Part shown: positions 1 through 5,337 of the stretch, in pieces | How positions within the stretch are numbered: the stretch's first letter is position 1 | How the letters are laid out: each line of letters begins with the position of its first letter | NCBI GenBank assembly: GCA_937885235.1 | Contig: CAKZZK010000128.1 | Span: 1-6,987, forward strand | Reading direction: 5' to 3' | Length of the DNA stretch: 6,987 nt | DNA from: an uncultured Treponema sp. | GTDB lineage: Bacteria > Spirochaetota > Spirochaetia > Treponematales > Treponemataceae | Position numbers and translations under genes: made by a program | The notes under the pieces: generated by a model | Told to the model about the DNA's origin: nothing | The model's database searches: none | Seen by the model: only the letters and a program-made list of their open reading frames with translations

Positions 1-66
1 CCCCCCCTCATCTTTTGTCAAGTAGTTTTTTGTATAAACCTTCGGAATTTAGGGTACAGCAAAGCG

Positions 67-345
67 TCAGTACCGTATGGAAAAACACGGCTCCTGCTTT
101 TCCAGTGGCAGTTCTTTTTTTTCTATGCCGTCGATGTGTATGAATGTGCTGGAGCAAAGCCGCTCTATAAGCCGCGAGATGGTGGCTGCCGCTCCCTGAG
201 CTTCCATGAGCACGGAGCCGTCCCAGTCATTGTATACCCAGCCCGTCAGCCCCAGAGAGGAAGCAAGATGATATGCCGTATAGCGGAAGCCCACCCCCTG
301 CACCATGCCGGTAAAACGAAAGCGGAGCCGCTTTTTTTCTTCCAT
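67..345 (-). CDS. acyP: acylphosphatase
   Basis: Small cytosolic enzyme (92 aa) that hydrolyses the carboxyl-phosphate bond of acyl phosphates such as acetyl phosphate or 1,3-bisphosphoglycerate. The family signature GMVQGVGFR is at residues 13-21, followed by GWVYN at 35-39. Arg21 and Asn39 correspond to the catalytic Arg (phosphate binding) and Asn (water orientation) of known acylphosphatases. Length matches the usual 90-100 aa and the protein looks complete. It starts 9 bases after the stop of the upstream HD-domain gene, so the two are probably co-transcribed. The best Shine-Dalgarno-like string (AAGGA) lies in the last codons of that gene, about 13 bases before the ATG, which is rather far and suggests coupled translation. 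The 66 bases after its stop, up to the window edge, contain no gene and no convincing terminator. Confidence 0.95.
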   Translation of the reverse strand: MEEKKRLRFRFTGMVQGVGFRYTAYHLASSLGLTGWVYNDWDGSVLMEAQGAAATISRLIERLCSSTFIHIDGIEKKELPLEKQEPCFSIRY

Positions 346-354
346 AAATATAGA

Positions 355-963
355 CTAATCCTTGATCCAGCCGCGGGAGACAGCCCGCTCGATATTCGCT
401 TCCACCCACTGATAGACCCGCGGCATAAAGTCCTTTACCACAGCCATGCGTTTTTCAACAGCAGCGCGGCAGGTAACGCCTTCCACCCAGGTAAAGCCAT
501 CGGTGAGCGTGTTATTCAGGAAGGGCTGTATGCGGTCCATGCAAGAGGCATACTTTGCATCGGCAGTCTCCATTGCATCGAATTCTTCCCAAAGGGCGCG
601 GATTGCGGCTCCCTGCTCCTGCGGCAGCTGGCTGAACAGCTTGTCCGCAGCAAGGCGCTCGCGTTCTGCCTTGTCTTCGTTAGCCTTTGCGTCATAGGCA
701 AAGGTATCGCCCGCATATATCTCTACGAGGTCATGCACCACGCACATCTGCACGGCGCGGCCTATATCCGCTTTTTCCTTCGCATACTCGGCAAAGAGCA
801 TCGCCATCACCGCGATGTGCCATGAATGCTCCGCATCGTTTTCCCTGCGGCTCCGGTCAAGGAGCATCGTGCGGCGCAGGACTGCCGTCATCTTGTCTAT
901 TTCCGCCGTGAACAAGAGCTGTTTGTCAAGGCGGTCATTGCCGCTTGCTAGAAAATCATCCAT
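355..963 (-). CDS. HD-domain phosphohydrolase, YfbR/HDDC2-like 5'-deoxynucleotidase
   Basis: Predicted cytosolic metal-dependent phosphohydrolase (202 aa) of the HD_3 / YfbR-HDDC2 group, whose studied members dephosphorylate deoxyribonucleoside 5'-monophosphates. The HD metal and catalytic set is complete: the block RRENDAEHSWH (39-49) with His46, VVHDLVEIYAGD (75-86) with His77-Asp78, Glu81 and Asp86, and a distal Asp143 in CMDRI. The frame is open further upstream, to 1176, but that extension is antisense to metN and is not family-like. The ATG at 963 lies just before the conserved first helix (DKQLLFTAEIDK), and the next in-frame Met (residue 25) would cut that helix. There is no recognisable Shine-Dalgarno. 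A good promoter places the transcription start at or within 1-2 bases of this ATG, so the mRNA may be leaderless. It is the first gene of a unit with acyP. Substrate preference among dNMPs is inferred from the family only. Confidence 0.88.
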   Translation of the reverse strand: MDDFLASGNDRLDKQLLFTAEIDKMTAVLRRTMLLDRSRRENDAEHSWHIAVMAMLFAEYAKEKADIGRAVQMCVVHDLVEIYAGDTFAYDAKANEDKAERERLAADKLFSQLPQEQGAAIRALWEEFDAMETADAKYASCMDRIQPFLNNTLTDGFTWVEGVTCRAAVEKRMAVVKDFMPRVYQWVEANIERAVSRGWIKD

Positions 964-970
964 AACACAC

Positions 971-999
971 AGTATTCCAGACAAGCTTTTCTTTGTCAA
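971..999 (-). promoter_or_regulatory. sigma70-type promoter of the HD-domain gene
   Basis: On the minus strand, TTGACA (994-999) is a perfect -35. A 17-base spacer separates it from AATACT (971-976), a 4/6 match to TATAAT. Seven bases then remain before the ATG at 963, so the predicted +1 falls at about 963-965, giving a leaderless or nearly leaderless transcript. A dyad GACAA-N8-TTGTC (980-984 and 993-997) overlaps the -35 and spacer and could be an operator. The -35 is back-to-back with that of metN, 10 bases away. Confidence 0.7.
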
Positions 1000-1009
1000 T
1001 GAGGACGGC

Positions 1010-1038
1010 TTGACCTGCGAACAACTTTTCCGTATAGT
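1010..1038 (+). promoter_or_regulatory. sigma70-type promoter of metNI
   Basis: TTGACC (1010-1015), a spacer of exactly 17 bases and TATAGT (1033-1038) form a strong match to the housekeeping consensus. The expected start at about 1045 leaves a leader of only about 10 bases before the metN ATG at 1055. That leader contains a weak Shine-Dalgarno (GGTAG, 1046-1050). It is too short for any riboswitch or attenuator, so control of metN should act on initiation of transcription. Confidence 0.72.
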
Positions 1039-1044
1039 GGAAAA
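1026..1044. promoter_or_regulatory. operator-like dyad over the metN -10
   Basis: TTTTCC (1026-1031) and GGAAAA (1039-1044) are perfect inverted 6-base arms around a 7-base centre. The centre contains the TATAGT -10 element, so a dimeric repressor bound here would block RNA polymerase. No regulator gene is visible in the window and the motif matches no operator that I recognise. Confidence 0.45.
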
Positions 1045-1054
1045 CGGTAGAAAA

Positions 1055-2062
1055 ATGCATATAACGTTAGAGAATTTGCGGAAAACGTATAAAACGACAG
1101 ACGGCAACAGCATAGAGGCGGTGCGAGGCACATCGCTCAGTATTCCTGAAAATACCGTCTTTGGCATCATAGGCAAAAGCGGGGCGGGAAAATCCTCGCT
1201 CGTCAGGCTTGTAAGCCTGCTTGAAGCTCCCGACGCGGGGGCGGTGTACTACAACGACAGGCGCGTGGACAACCTTTCCAAAAAAGAGCTGGTTGCCGAA
1301 CGGCGAAAAATAGGCATGATATTCCAGAACTTCAACCTCTTTTCCTCCCGCACGGCAGGACGGAACGTGGCATATCCGCTTGAAATCAGCGGCATGGCAC
1401 GGGAAGCAGTAAAAAGCCGTGTGGCAGAGATGCTTTCGCTCGTGGGGCTTGCCAACCGCGAAGACGCTCCCATCAGCACGCTTTCCGGCGGACAAAAGCA
1501 GCGCGTCGCTATTGCCCGCGCCCTTGCCGCCAAGCCGGACATCCTCTTCTGCGACGAGGCGACAAGCGCGCTTGACCCCCAGACCACGCACGCCATCCTT
1601 GACTTAATCCGCGAGATACAGGCAAAGATGAACCTCACCGTGGTGATGATAACCCACCAGATGGAAGTGGTGCGCGATGCCTGCGAGCAGGTGGCAGTCA
1701 TCGACGGTGGCAAAGTGGTTGAACAGGGACAGGTAAAGGACATCTTCGCGCACCCCAAAAGCGAGGTGACGAAGGACTTCCTCTCGCACATCACATCAAA
1801 CACGCAGGAAGAGCTCCGCTGGTCTCCTGACGGCGGCAAGTACATCCTGCACTTTACGGGCGACAGCCCCAACCGTCCCATTCTGAGCGAGCTCTGCCGC
1901 CATGCGGACGTGGTTTTCAACATCCGCGCGGCAGGCATACAGCATCTGCCAGAGCACGACATTGGCACAATGATTGCCGATTTTTCCGGCAGTCCCGAAG
2001 AAATCAAAAAAGCCGTCGCCTATCTTGAAGGAGCGGGCGTTACCGTGGAGGAAAGCAAATGA
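1055..2062 (+). CDS. metN: methionine-type ABC importer, ATP-binding protein MetN
   Basis: Cytoplasmic ATPase (335 aa, close to the usual ~340) that drives uptake of methionine by the MetNIQ importer. All ABC motifs are visible: Walker A GKSGAGKSS (40-48), Q-loop Gln91 in MIFQNFNLFSSRT, signature LSGGQ (143-147), Walker B ILFCDE (163-168) with catalytic Glu168, and switch His201. The Q-loop sequence is typical of MetN. Residues from about 260 to 335 form the C-terminal NIL domain, which in E. coli MetN binds methionine and inhibits transport when internal methionine is high. The frame runs open upstream to 815, but the family N-terminus MHITLENLRK begins at 1055, just after a good promoter. 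The gene overlaps metI by 4 bases (ATGA). Substrate is inferred; related importers also carry D-methionine, and some homologues of the binding protein take other substrates. Confidence 0.92.
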   Translation: MHITLENLRKTYKTTDGNSIEAVRGTSLSIPENTVFGIIGKSGAGKSSLVRLVSLLEAPDAGAVYYNDRRVDNLSKKELVAERRKIGMIFQNFNLFSSRTAGRNVAYPLEISGMAREAVKSRVAEMLSLVGLANREDAPISTLSGGQKQRVAIARALAAKPDILFCDEATSALDPQTTHAILDLIREIQAKMNLTVVMITHQMEVVRDACEQVAVIDGGKVVEQGQVKDIFAHPKSEVTKDFLSHITSNTQEELRWSPDGGKYILHFTGDSPNRPILSELCRHADVVFNIRAAGIQHLPEHDIGTMIADFSGSPEEIKKAVAYLEGAGVTVEESK

Positions 2063-2712
2063 TGGACAAAGTTCTGCTTGTGGGCGAGGCATCGCTCCAG
2101 ACGCTTTCAATGGTGTTTTTTTCTACTATATTTTCCCTTGTACTGGGCTTTCCGCTCGGGGTCCTGCTCTGCGTCACAAAGCGGGGAGGCATTGCCCCCA
2201 AACCGTTGCTCAACCAGGTGCTCAGCCGCATAGTTGACATTCTGCGCTCCTTCCCCTTCATCATCCTCATGATTGTGCTCTTTCCGCTTTCCCGCATCAT
2301 CGTGGGAACGAGCATAGGCACAACAGCCACCATCGTGCCGCTCTCCATTGCGGCAGCCCCCTTCGTGGCACGCATCATAGAATCATCTCTGAACGAGGTG
2401 AATCCGGAACTGATACAGGCGGCAAAGGCGATGGGTTCCACCACCATGCAGATAATCGTCAAAGTGCTTGTGCCAGAAGCGCTTCCCTCCCTTGTGGACG
2501 GCATTACGCTCACCATCATCAATCTCATCGGCTATTCGGCAATGGCGGGCGCGGTGGGCGGAGGAGGACTGGGAGACCTTGCCATCCGTTACGGCTACCA
2601 GCGTTTCCGCACCGACATCATGGCGGCGGCAATCGTAATCATCCTCCTGCTCGTGGTGCTCATCCAGTTCTTTGGCTCAAAGATAAGCAGCCACCTGCAA
2701 AGCAGAAGGTGA
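2059..2712 (+). CDS. metI: methionine-type ABC importer, permease MetI
   Basis: Inner-membrane permease (217 aa, normal length) that forms the translocation pore as a dimer with MetN. It has five predicted hydrophobic segments, roughly residues 14-38, 62-83, 88-106, 150-168 and 187-206. The conserved EAA-type cytoplasmic loop at about 120-142 (IQAAKAMGS then VLVPEALPS) docks into MetN. The later stretch YSAMAGAVGGGGLGDLA (159-175) is characteristic of MetI. The ATG overlaps the metN stop as ATGA and is preceded by GGAGG (2047-2051) with a 7-base gap, so translation is probably coupled. A second ATG follows directly and could equally be used. No terminator follows; reading may continue into metQ, which also has its own promoter. 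Confidence 0.93.
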   Translation: MMDKVLLVGEASLQTLSMVFFSTIFSLVLGFPLGVLLCVTKRGGIAPKPLLNQVLSRIVDILRSFPFIILMIVLFPLSRIIVGTSIGTTATIVPLSIAAAPFVARIIESSLNEVNPELIQAAKAMGSTTMQIIVKVLVPEALPSLVDGITLTIINLIGYSAMAGAVGGGGLGDLAIRYGYQRFRTDIMAAAIVIILLLVVLIQFFGSKISSHLQSRR

Positions 2713-2740
2713 CGGCAGGCAAAAAATTGTAAAAATCATA

Positions 2741-2769
2741 TTGACAATGTAGGGAATAAACGGTATAAA
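2741..2769 (+). promoter_or_regulatory. strong sigma70-type promoter of metQ
   Basis: TTGACA (2741-2746), a 17-base spacer and TATAAA (2764-2769) form a near-consensus promoter inside the metI-metQ gap. The start is expected near 2776, giving a leader of about 57 bases. Separate, stronger transcription of the binding protein fits the need for an excess of it over the membrane complex. The -35 sits in a short palindrome ATTG-A-CAAT (2740-2748), which may be chance. Confidence 0.75.
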
Positions 2770-2785
2770 ACATACAATATTACTA

Positions 2786-2819
2786 GGGAAATGACTTTCC
2801 CACTCTGCGCTATGCAGAG
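2786..2819 (+). promoter_or_regulatory. tandem hairpins in the metQ leader
   Basis: Two perfect 6-bp stems follow each other in the 5' leader: GGGAAA/TTTCCC (2786-2791, 2796-2801; loop TGAC) and CTCTGC/GCAGAG (2803-2808, 2814-2819; loop GCTAT). The second ends on the first base of the Shine-Dalgarno GAAGGAG (2819-2825), which is 8 bases before the metQ ATG. There is no U-tract after either stem, so they are not terminators. They could stabilise the metQ mRNA 5' end, tune ribosome access, or be part of a small regulatory RNA. They match no SAM riboswitch class that I recognise. Confidence 0.55.
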
Positions 2820-2833
2820 AAGGAGCATGACTT

Positions 2834-3625
2834 ATGAAAAAAATACTTTCCGTTCTGTTCGCCATTGCTGCCATCAACGCAGCGGCAGGAGCAAAAGCAA
2901 AAAAAAGCACCCTGAAGGTAGGCGCTACGCCTGAGCCCCACGCGGAGATCCTCAAGCTCATCAAGAGCGACCTCAAGAAGCAGGGAATCACCTTGAAGAT
3001 TGTGGAATTCACCGATTACGTAACGCCCAACAAGGCTCTCGAAGACGGTCAGATTGACGCAAACTACTTCCAGCATCTGCCCTACCTCGAGTCCTTCAAC
3101 GAGGAGCAGCGCACCCACCTTGCAAGCGCCGCGGGCATACACATTGAGCCAATCGCGCTCTATTCAAAGAAATTCACCGAGCTTGGCGGCATTTCCGACG
3201 GTGCAAAGATAGGCATTCCGAACGATCCCACAAACGAGGGACGCGCCCTCCTGCTTTTGCAGTCTGCGGGCTTCATCACGCTCAAAGATGGCGCAGGACT
3301 CACCGCCACACCGCTTGACATCGTTTCTAACCCGCGCAACCTGCGCTTTACTGAGGTGGAGGCAGCCTCCCTGCCGCGCATCCTGCAGGACGTAGATGCA
3401 GCCGTCATCAACGGCAACTATGCTATTCCCGCTGGTCTGAACGCTTCAACTGACGGGCTCTTTGTAGAGGGCGCTGATTCCCCCTACGTGAACGTCATCG
3501 CCGTGAAGGAAGGCAACGAGAACGATGAGCGCATCCAAGTCCTTGTTGAGGCGCTCAAGAGCCAGAAGGTAAAGGACTGGATTCAGAAGAAGTATCCGAA
3601 CGGAGACGTCATCGCGGTATTCTAA
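2834..3625 (+). CDS. metQ: methionine-type ABC importer, substrate-binding protein MetQ (NlpA family)
   Basis: Periplasmic binding protein (263 aa) that captures methionine or a related ligand and delivers it to MetNI. It begins with a Sec signal peptide: Lys2-Lys3, a hydrophobic core (residues 4-18) and an AGA-type cleavage site near residue 20. The family signature is clear: KVGATPEPHAEIL (28-40), then DYVTPNKALEDGQIDANYF, a later GIPNDPTNEGRALLL and the terminal WIQKKYPNG. The start is fixed by GAAGGAG with an 8-base gap. Most NlpA/MetQ proteins are lipoproteins, but this one has no cysteine at all, so it cannot be lipidated at an N-terminal Cys and should be a free periplasmic protein. 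Two TAA stops follow each other at the end, then a terminator about 40 bases on. The presence of metN and metI directly upstream supports methionine uptake; ligand identity is inferred. Confidence 0.92.
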   Translation: MKKILSVLFAIAAINAAAGAKAKKSTLKVGATPEPHAEILKLIKSDLKKQGITLKIVEFTDYVTPNKALEDGQIDANYFQHLPYLESFNEEQRTHLASAAGIHIEPIALYSKKFTELGGISDGAKIGIPNDPTNEGRALLLLQSAGFITLKDGAGLTATPLDIVSNPRNLRFTEVEAASLPRILQDVDAAVINGNYAIPAGLNASTDGLFVEGADSPYVNVIAVKEGNENDERIQVLVEALKSQKVKDWIQKKYPNGDVIAVF

Positions 3626-3665
3626 TAAAAATCAGGACAGTTTTTCCTCTCCTTGCAATATGCAG

Positions 3666-3694
3666 TCCTCCCGTGACGAGCGGGAGGATTTTTT
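3666..3694 (+). terminator. rho-independent terminator of the met cassette
   Basis: A perfect 8-bp stem TCCTCCCG (3666-3673) / CGGGAGGA (3681-3688) with a 7-base loop (TGACGAG) is followed at once by six T residues (3689-3694). It lies 40 bases after the metQ stop. Confidence 0.92.
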
Positions 3695-3717
3695 ATTGAA
3701 AAAATATGCCGTTTTGT

Positions 3718-3747
3718 TTCAGTTTTGTCACTCCTCCCCAATATAAT
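3718..3747 (+). promoter_or_regulatory. probable promoter of the EEP-fold gene, with flanking dyad
   Basis: A perfect -10 TATAAT (3742-3747) is present, but the -35 is poor; the best candidate is TTCAGT (3718-3723) at 18 bases. The expected start near 3754 coincides with the Shine-Dalgarno GGAGG, so the leader would be only about 12 bases. TCCTCC (3732-3737) and GGAGGA (3754-3759) form an inverted repeat that flanks the -10. In any transcript reading through from upstream, this repeat could hide the ribosome binding site. Confidence 0.5.
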
Positions 3748-3765
3748 AAGTATGGAGGAATTCTC

Positions 3766-4737
3766 ATGATAAAATGCAGATTGTGTTTCTTGCTGACGGC
3801 TTTTGCCATGGCACCAATCTTCTTATGCTGCTGCCAAAGGGCGCAAGCGGGCAAGGTAAGGCTCAGCGTTGCGGAGTGGAACGTGCAGACCTTCTTCGAT
3901 GCCCGCAAAGATGGAACGGAGTACGCGGAATTTACAAAAAGCAAATACTGGGGCGAAGATGCGTACACGGCACGGCTCAGGCGGCTCTCTGCCGCGCTAA
4001 AAAAGCTCGATGCAGAAGTAGTCGTACTGGAGGAAATAGAAAGCGAAAAAGTCCTCTATGACTTGGCAAACTTTCTGGCAGGGGACTGGAATTTCAGCAG
4101 GCATTATGTTTACGGCTGCTTTTCAAAGCTGCCGGGAAGCGCCATTGGCTGCGCGGTGCTTTCCCGTTATCCGCTGGAAAATCTCAGAGCGCACGCACTG
4201 GAACTGCGCGGGGAAGCCCCTATGCCAAAGATGCGCCCCCTTATGTGTGTGGACATCTGCAAAAAAGGCAGGCGGCTGACGCTGCTCGTAAACCATTGGA
4301 AGAGCAAAAGCGGAGGAGGCGGCGAACAGTGGCGGCTCTGGCAGGAAAAAGTGCTTGCCGTGCACTTAGAAACAGCAGCTCGGTCAGGCGCCGCGCTTGC
4401 CTGCGGGGATTTCAATAAAGACATAGGCGAGTTTCGCCGCGAAAACGAAGGGACTGTTTTGCTGCACGGGCTCTGGACAGACAAAGACATAAGCGTCCGC
4501 AGTCCTTGGTATGGCAGCGACGGCAGCTTGGTGGAACCGGGGAGCTACTGCTTCCACGGCGAATGGTCGCGCATCGATGGCTTCTTTTCCGCGGGAGACA
4601 TAGCCATCACTTCGTTTGCACCCCAGATGCAGGGAGAGTGGTGCAATGCCCAGACCCACGAACCCTACCGCTACCAGATTTGGAATGGCTCAGGCTTTAG
4701 CGACCACCTGCCCCTGCGATGCACCGTCAGCTTTTAA
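3766..4737 (+). CDS. exported endonuclease/exonuclease/phosphatase-fold protein, probable lipoprotein
   Basis: Exported hydrolase (323 aa) of the EEP (DNase I / exonuclease III / inositol phosphatase) superfamily. The catalytic motifs appear in order: WN with Asn39, LEEIE with metal ligand Glu90, NHWKSKSGG with Asn176-His177, GDFN with Asp215 and Asn217, and SDH with Asp313-His314. All expected active-site residues are present, so it should be active. The N-terminus is a signal peptide: Lys3, Arg5 and a hydrophobic core to residue 20, followed by three cysteines (21-23), which suggests a loose spirochaete-style lipobox. Signal peptidase I cleavage at AQA (26-28) is the alternative. The ATG at 3766 is chosen because of GGAGG 7 bases upstream and because it begins the signal peptide; the frame is open a further 20 codons. 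Substrate (nucleic acid, nucleotide or phospho-ester lipid) cannot be told from sequence. It may act in DNA scavenging, but that is speculation. Confidence 0.85.
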   Translation: MIKCRLCFLLTAFAMAPIFLCCCQRAQAGKVRLSVAEWNVQTFFDARKDGTEYAEFTKSKYWGEDAYTARLRRLSAALKKLDAEVVVLEEIESEKVLYDLANFLAGDWNFSRHYVYGCFSKLPGSAIGCAVLSRYPLENLRAHALELRGEAPMPKMRPLMCVDICKKGRRLTLLVNHWKSKSGGGGEQWRLWQEKVLAVHLETAARSGAALACGDFNKDIGEFRRENEGTVLLHGLWTDKDISVRSPWYGSDGSLVEPGSYCFHGEWSRIDGFFSAGDIAITSFAPQMQGEWCNAQTHEPYRYQIWNGSGFSDHLPLRCTVSF

Positions 4738-5216
4738 TAGCTATAGATTGCGTAAATAGAAGTCTTGTTATAGGCTGCCATTTTCACCAGAGACTCAAAG
4801 ATGGCTTCATCGCTTGAAAGATCCAAGGAAATGTCCGACCCAAACTTGCCGGTATTAAAGGAAAGGAAACAGAGCCTGTTTGAGCCTCGTGAAATCGCAG
4901 TCCTGATTTTCTGGCAGTAGCCATAATAATCCTTTACTGCCTGCAAATCGGACAGTGCAGGCGTCTTGCCGCTGTAGGAAAATACACTGGTTCCCTCATA
5001 GCCGGGCATGGCAGACTTGAGGGCAAGTTCTGCCAGCTGGGCAGAAGTCTCATTCGGGCAGTTGTCATACATAAAGATGGTGGTCTGATCTTCCTGCCCC
5101 CCCTCCAGCGGCAGCACATTCAAGGGATCTGTCTTCTTCGTGCTTGTGCAGGCAATGCACATTACCAAGCACGCAATGGCAAACAGGATTGTGCCCCGCA
5201 GGTAATTCTTGCTCAT
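4734..5216 (-). CDS. small putative lipoprotein of unknown function
   Basis: I do not recognise this 160-aa protein. It starts with a clear export signal (basic residues at 3 and 7, hydrophobic stretch 9-22) that ends in a cysteine pair in LVMCIAC: Cys20 or Cys23 is the likely lipidated residue, followed by a polar, lysine-rich tether (TSTKKTD). The mature part is about 135 aa with alternating strand- and helix-like stretches, two further cysteines beyond the signal (53 and 101) plus one at 116, and a tyrosine-rich end (IYAIYSY). No enzyme motif is evident. It might be envelope-anchored. The start is well supported by AAGGAGG, with GGAGG 5 bases before the ATG. Its stop shares the TTAA at 4734-4737 with that of the convergent EEP gene, leaving no room for a terminator. 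Codon use resembles that of its neighbours. Confidence 0.8.
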   Translation of the reverse strand: MSKNYLRGTILFAIACLVMCIACTSTKKTDPLNVLPLEGGQEDQTTIFMYDNCPNETSAQLAELALKSAMPGYEGTSVFSYSGKTPALSDLQAVKDYYGYCQKIRTAISRGSNRLCFLSFNTGKFGSDISLDLSSDEAIFESLVKMAAYNKTSIYAIYSY

Positions 5217-5229
5217 GGAGTCCTCCTTT

Positions 5230-5235
5230 ATTCTA
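5230..5235 (-). promoter_or_regulatory. possible -10 of the small lipoprotein gene
   Basis: TAGAAT on the minus strand is a 5/6 match to TATAAT, but no acceptable -35 lies 16-18 bases upstream. TTGAAA in the adjacent inverted-repeat arm is only 12 bases away. If used, transcription would start at the strong Shine-Dalgarno (AGGAGG, 5222-5227). Read-through from pfk is the alternative source of expression. Confidence 0.25.
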
Positions 5236-5242
5236 TTATCGA

Positions 5243-5312
5243 GCCGGTTTCAAAAGTCTATTAAGGAAATCTGAAACATAGGTCTCGTTTTCCCAAGCCC
5301 TTTGAAACCGGC
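5243..5312. repeat. 12-bp inverted repeat with 46-bp centre
   Basis: GCCGGTTTCAAA (5243-5254) and TTTGAAACCGGC (5301-5312) are perfect inverted copies in the pfk-lipoprotein gap, followed outside the right arm by the palindrome GGAGCTCC (5313-5320). As minus-strand RNA this would be a 12-bp stem closing a 46-base loop, between the pfk stop and the lipoprotein ribosome binding site. No U-tract follows, so it is not a standard terminator. It could be a regulatory or processing structure, a paired protein-binding site, or the footprint of a small repeat element. Confidence 0.8.
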
Positions 5313-5337
5313 GGAGCTCCAAAAGCACAGAGGAAAC

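Noticed and set aside
16..21. Minus-strand TTGACA near the left edge, possibly a promoter for a gene to the left
   Set aside because: The -10 position lies outside or at the edge of the window, so it cannot be assessed.
33..38. Plus-strand TATAAA near the left edge
   Set aside because: No -35 at a proper distance and no plus-strand gene follows.
136..825. Long plus-strand open frame opposite the HD-domain and acyP genes
   Set aside because: No recognisable domain; it is antisense to two clear gene families and has no supporting start site.
815..1054. N-terminal extension of the metN frame
   Set aside because: It is antisense to the HD gene; the MetN family N-terminus and the promoter both point to 1055.
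1045..1054. A SAM riboswitch or T-box before metN
   Set aside because: The predicted leader is about 10 bases, and no such fold is visible in the 91-base gap.
964..1176. N-terminal extension of the HD-domain frame
   Set aside because: It is antisense to the start of metN, not family-like, and lies upstream of the promoter.
5313..5320. GGAGCTCC palindrome as a pfk terminator
   Set aside because: No loop and no following T-run on the minus strand.
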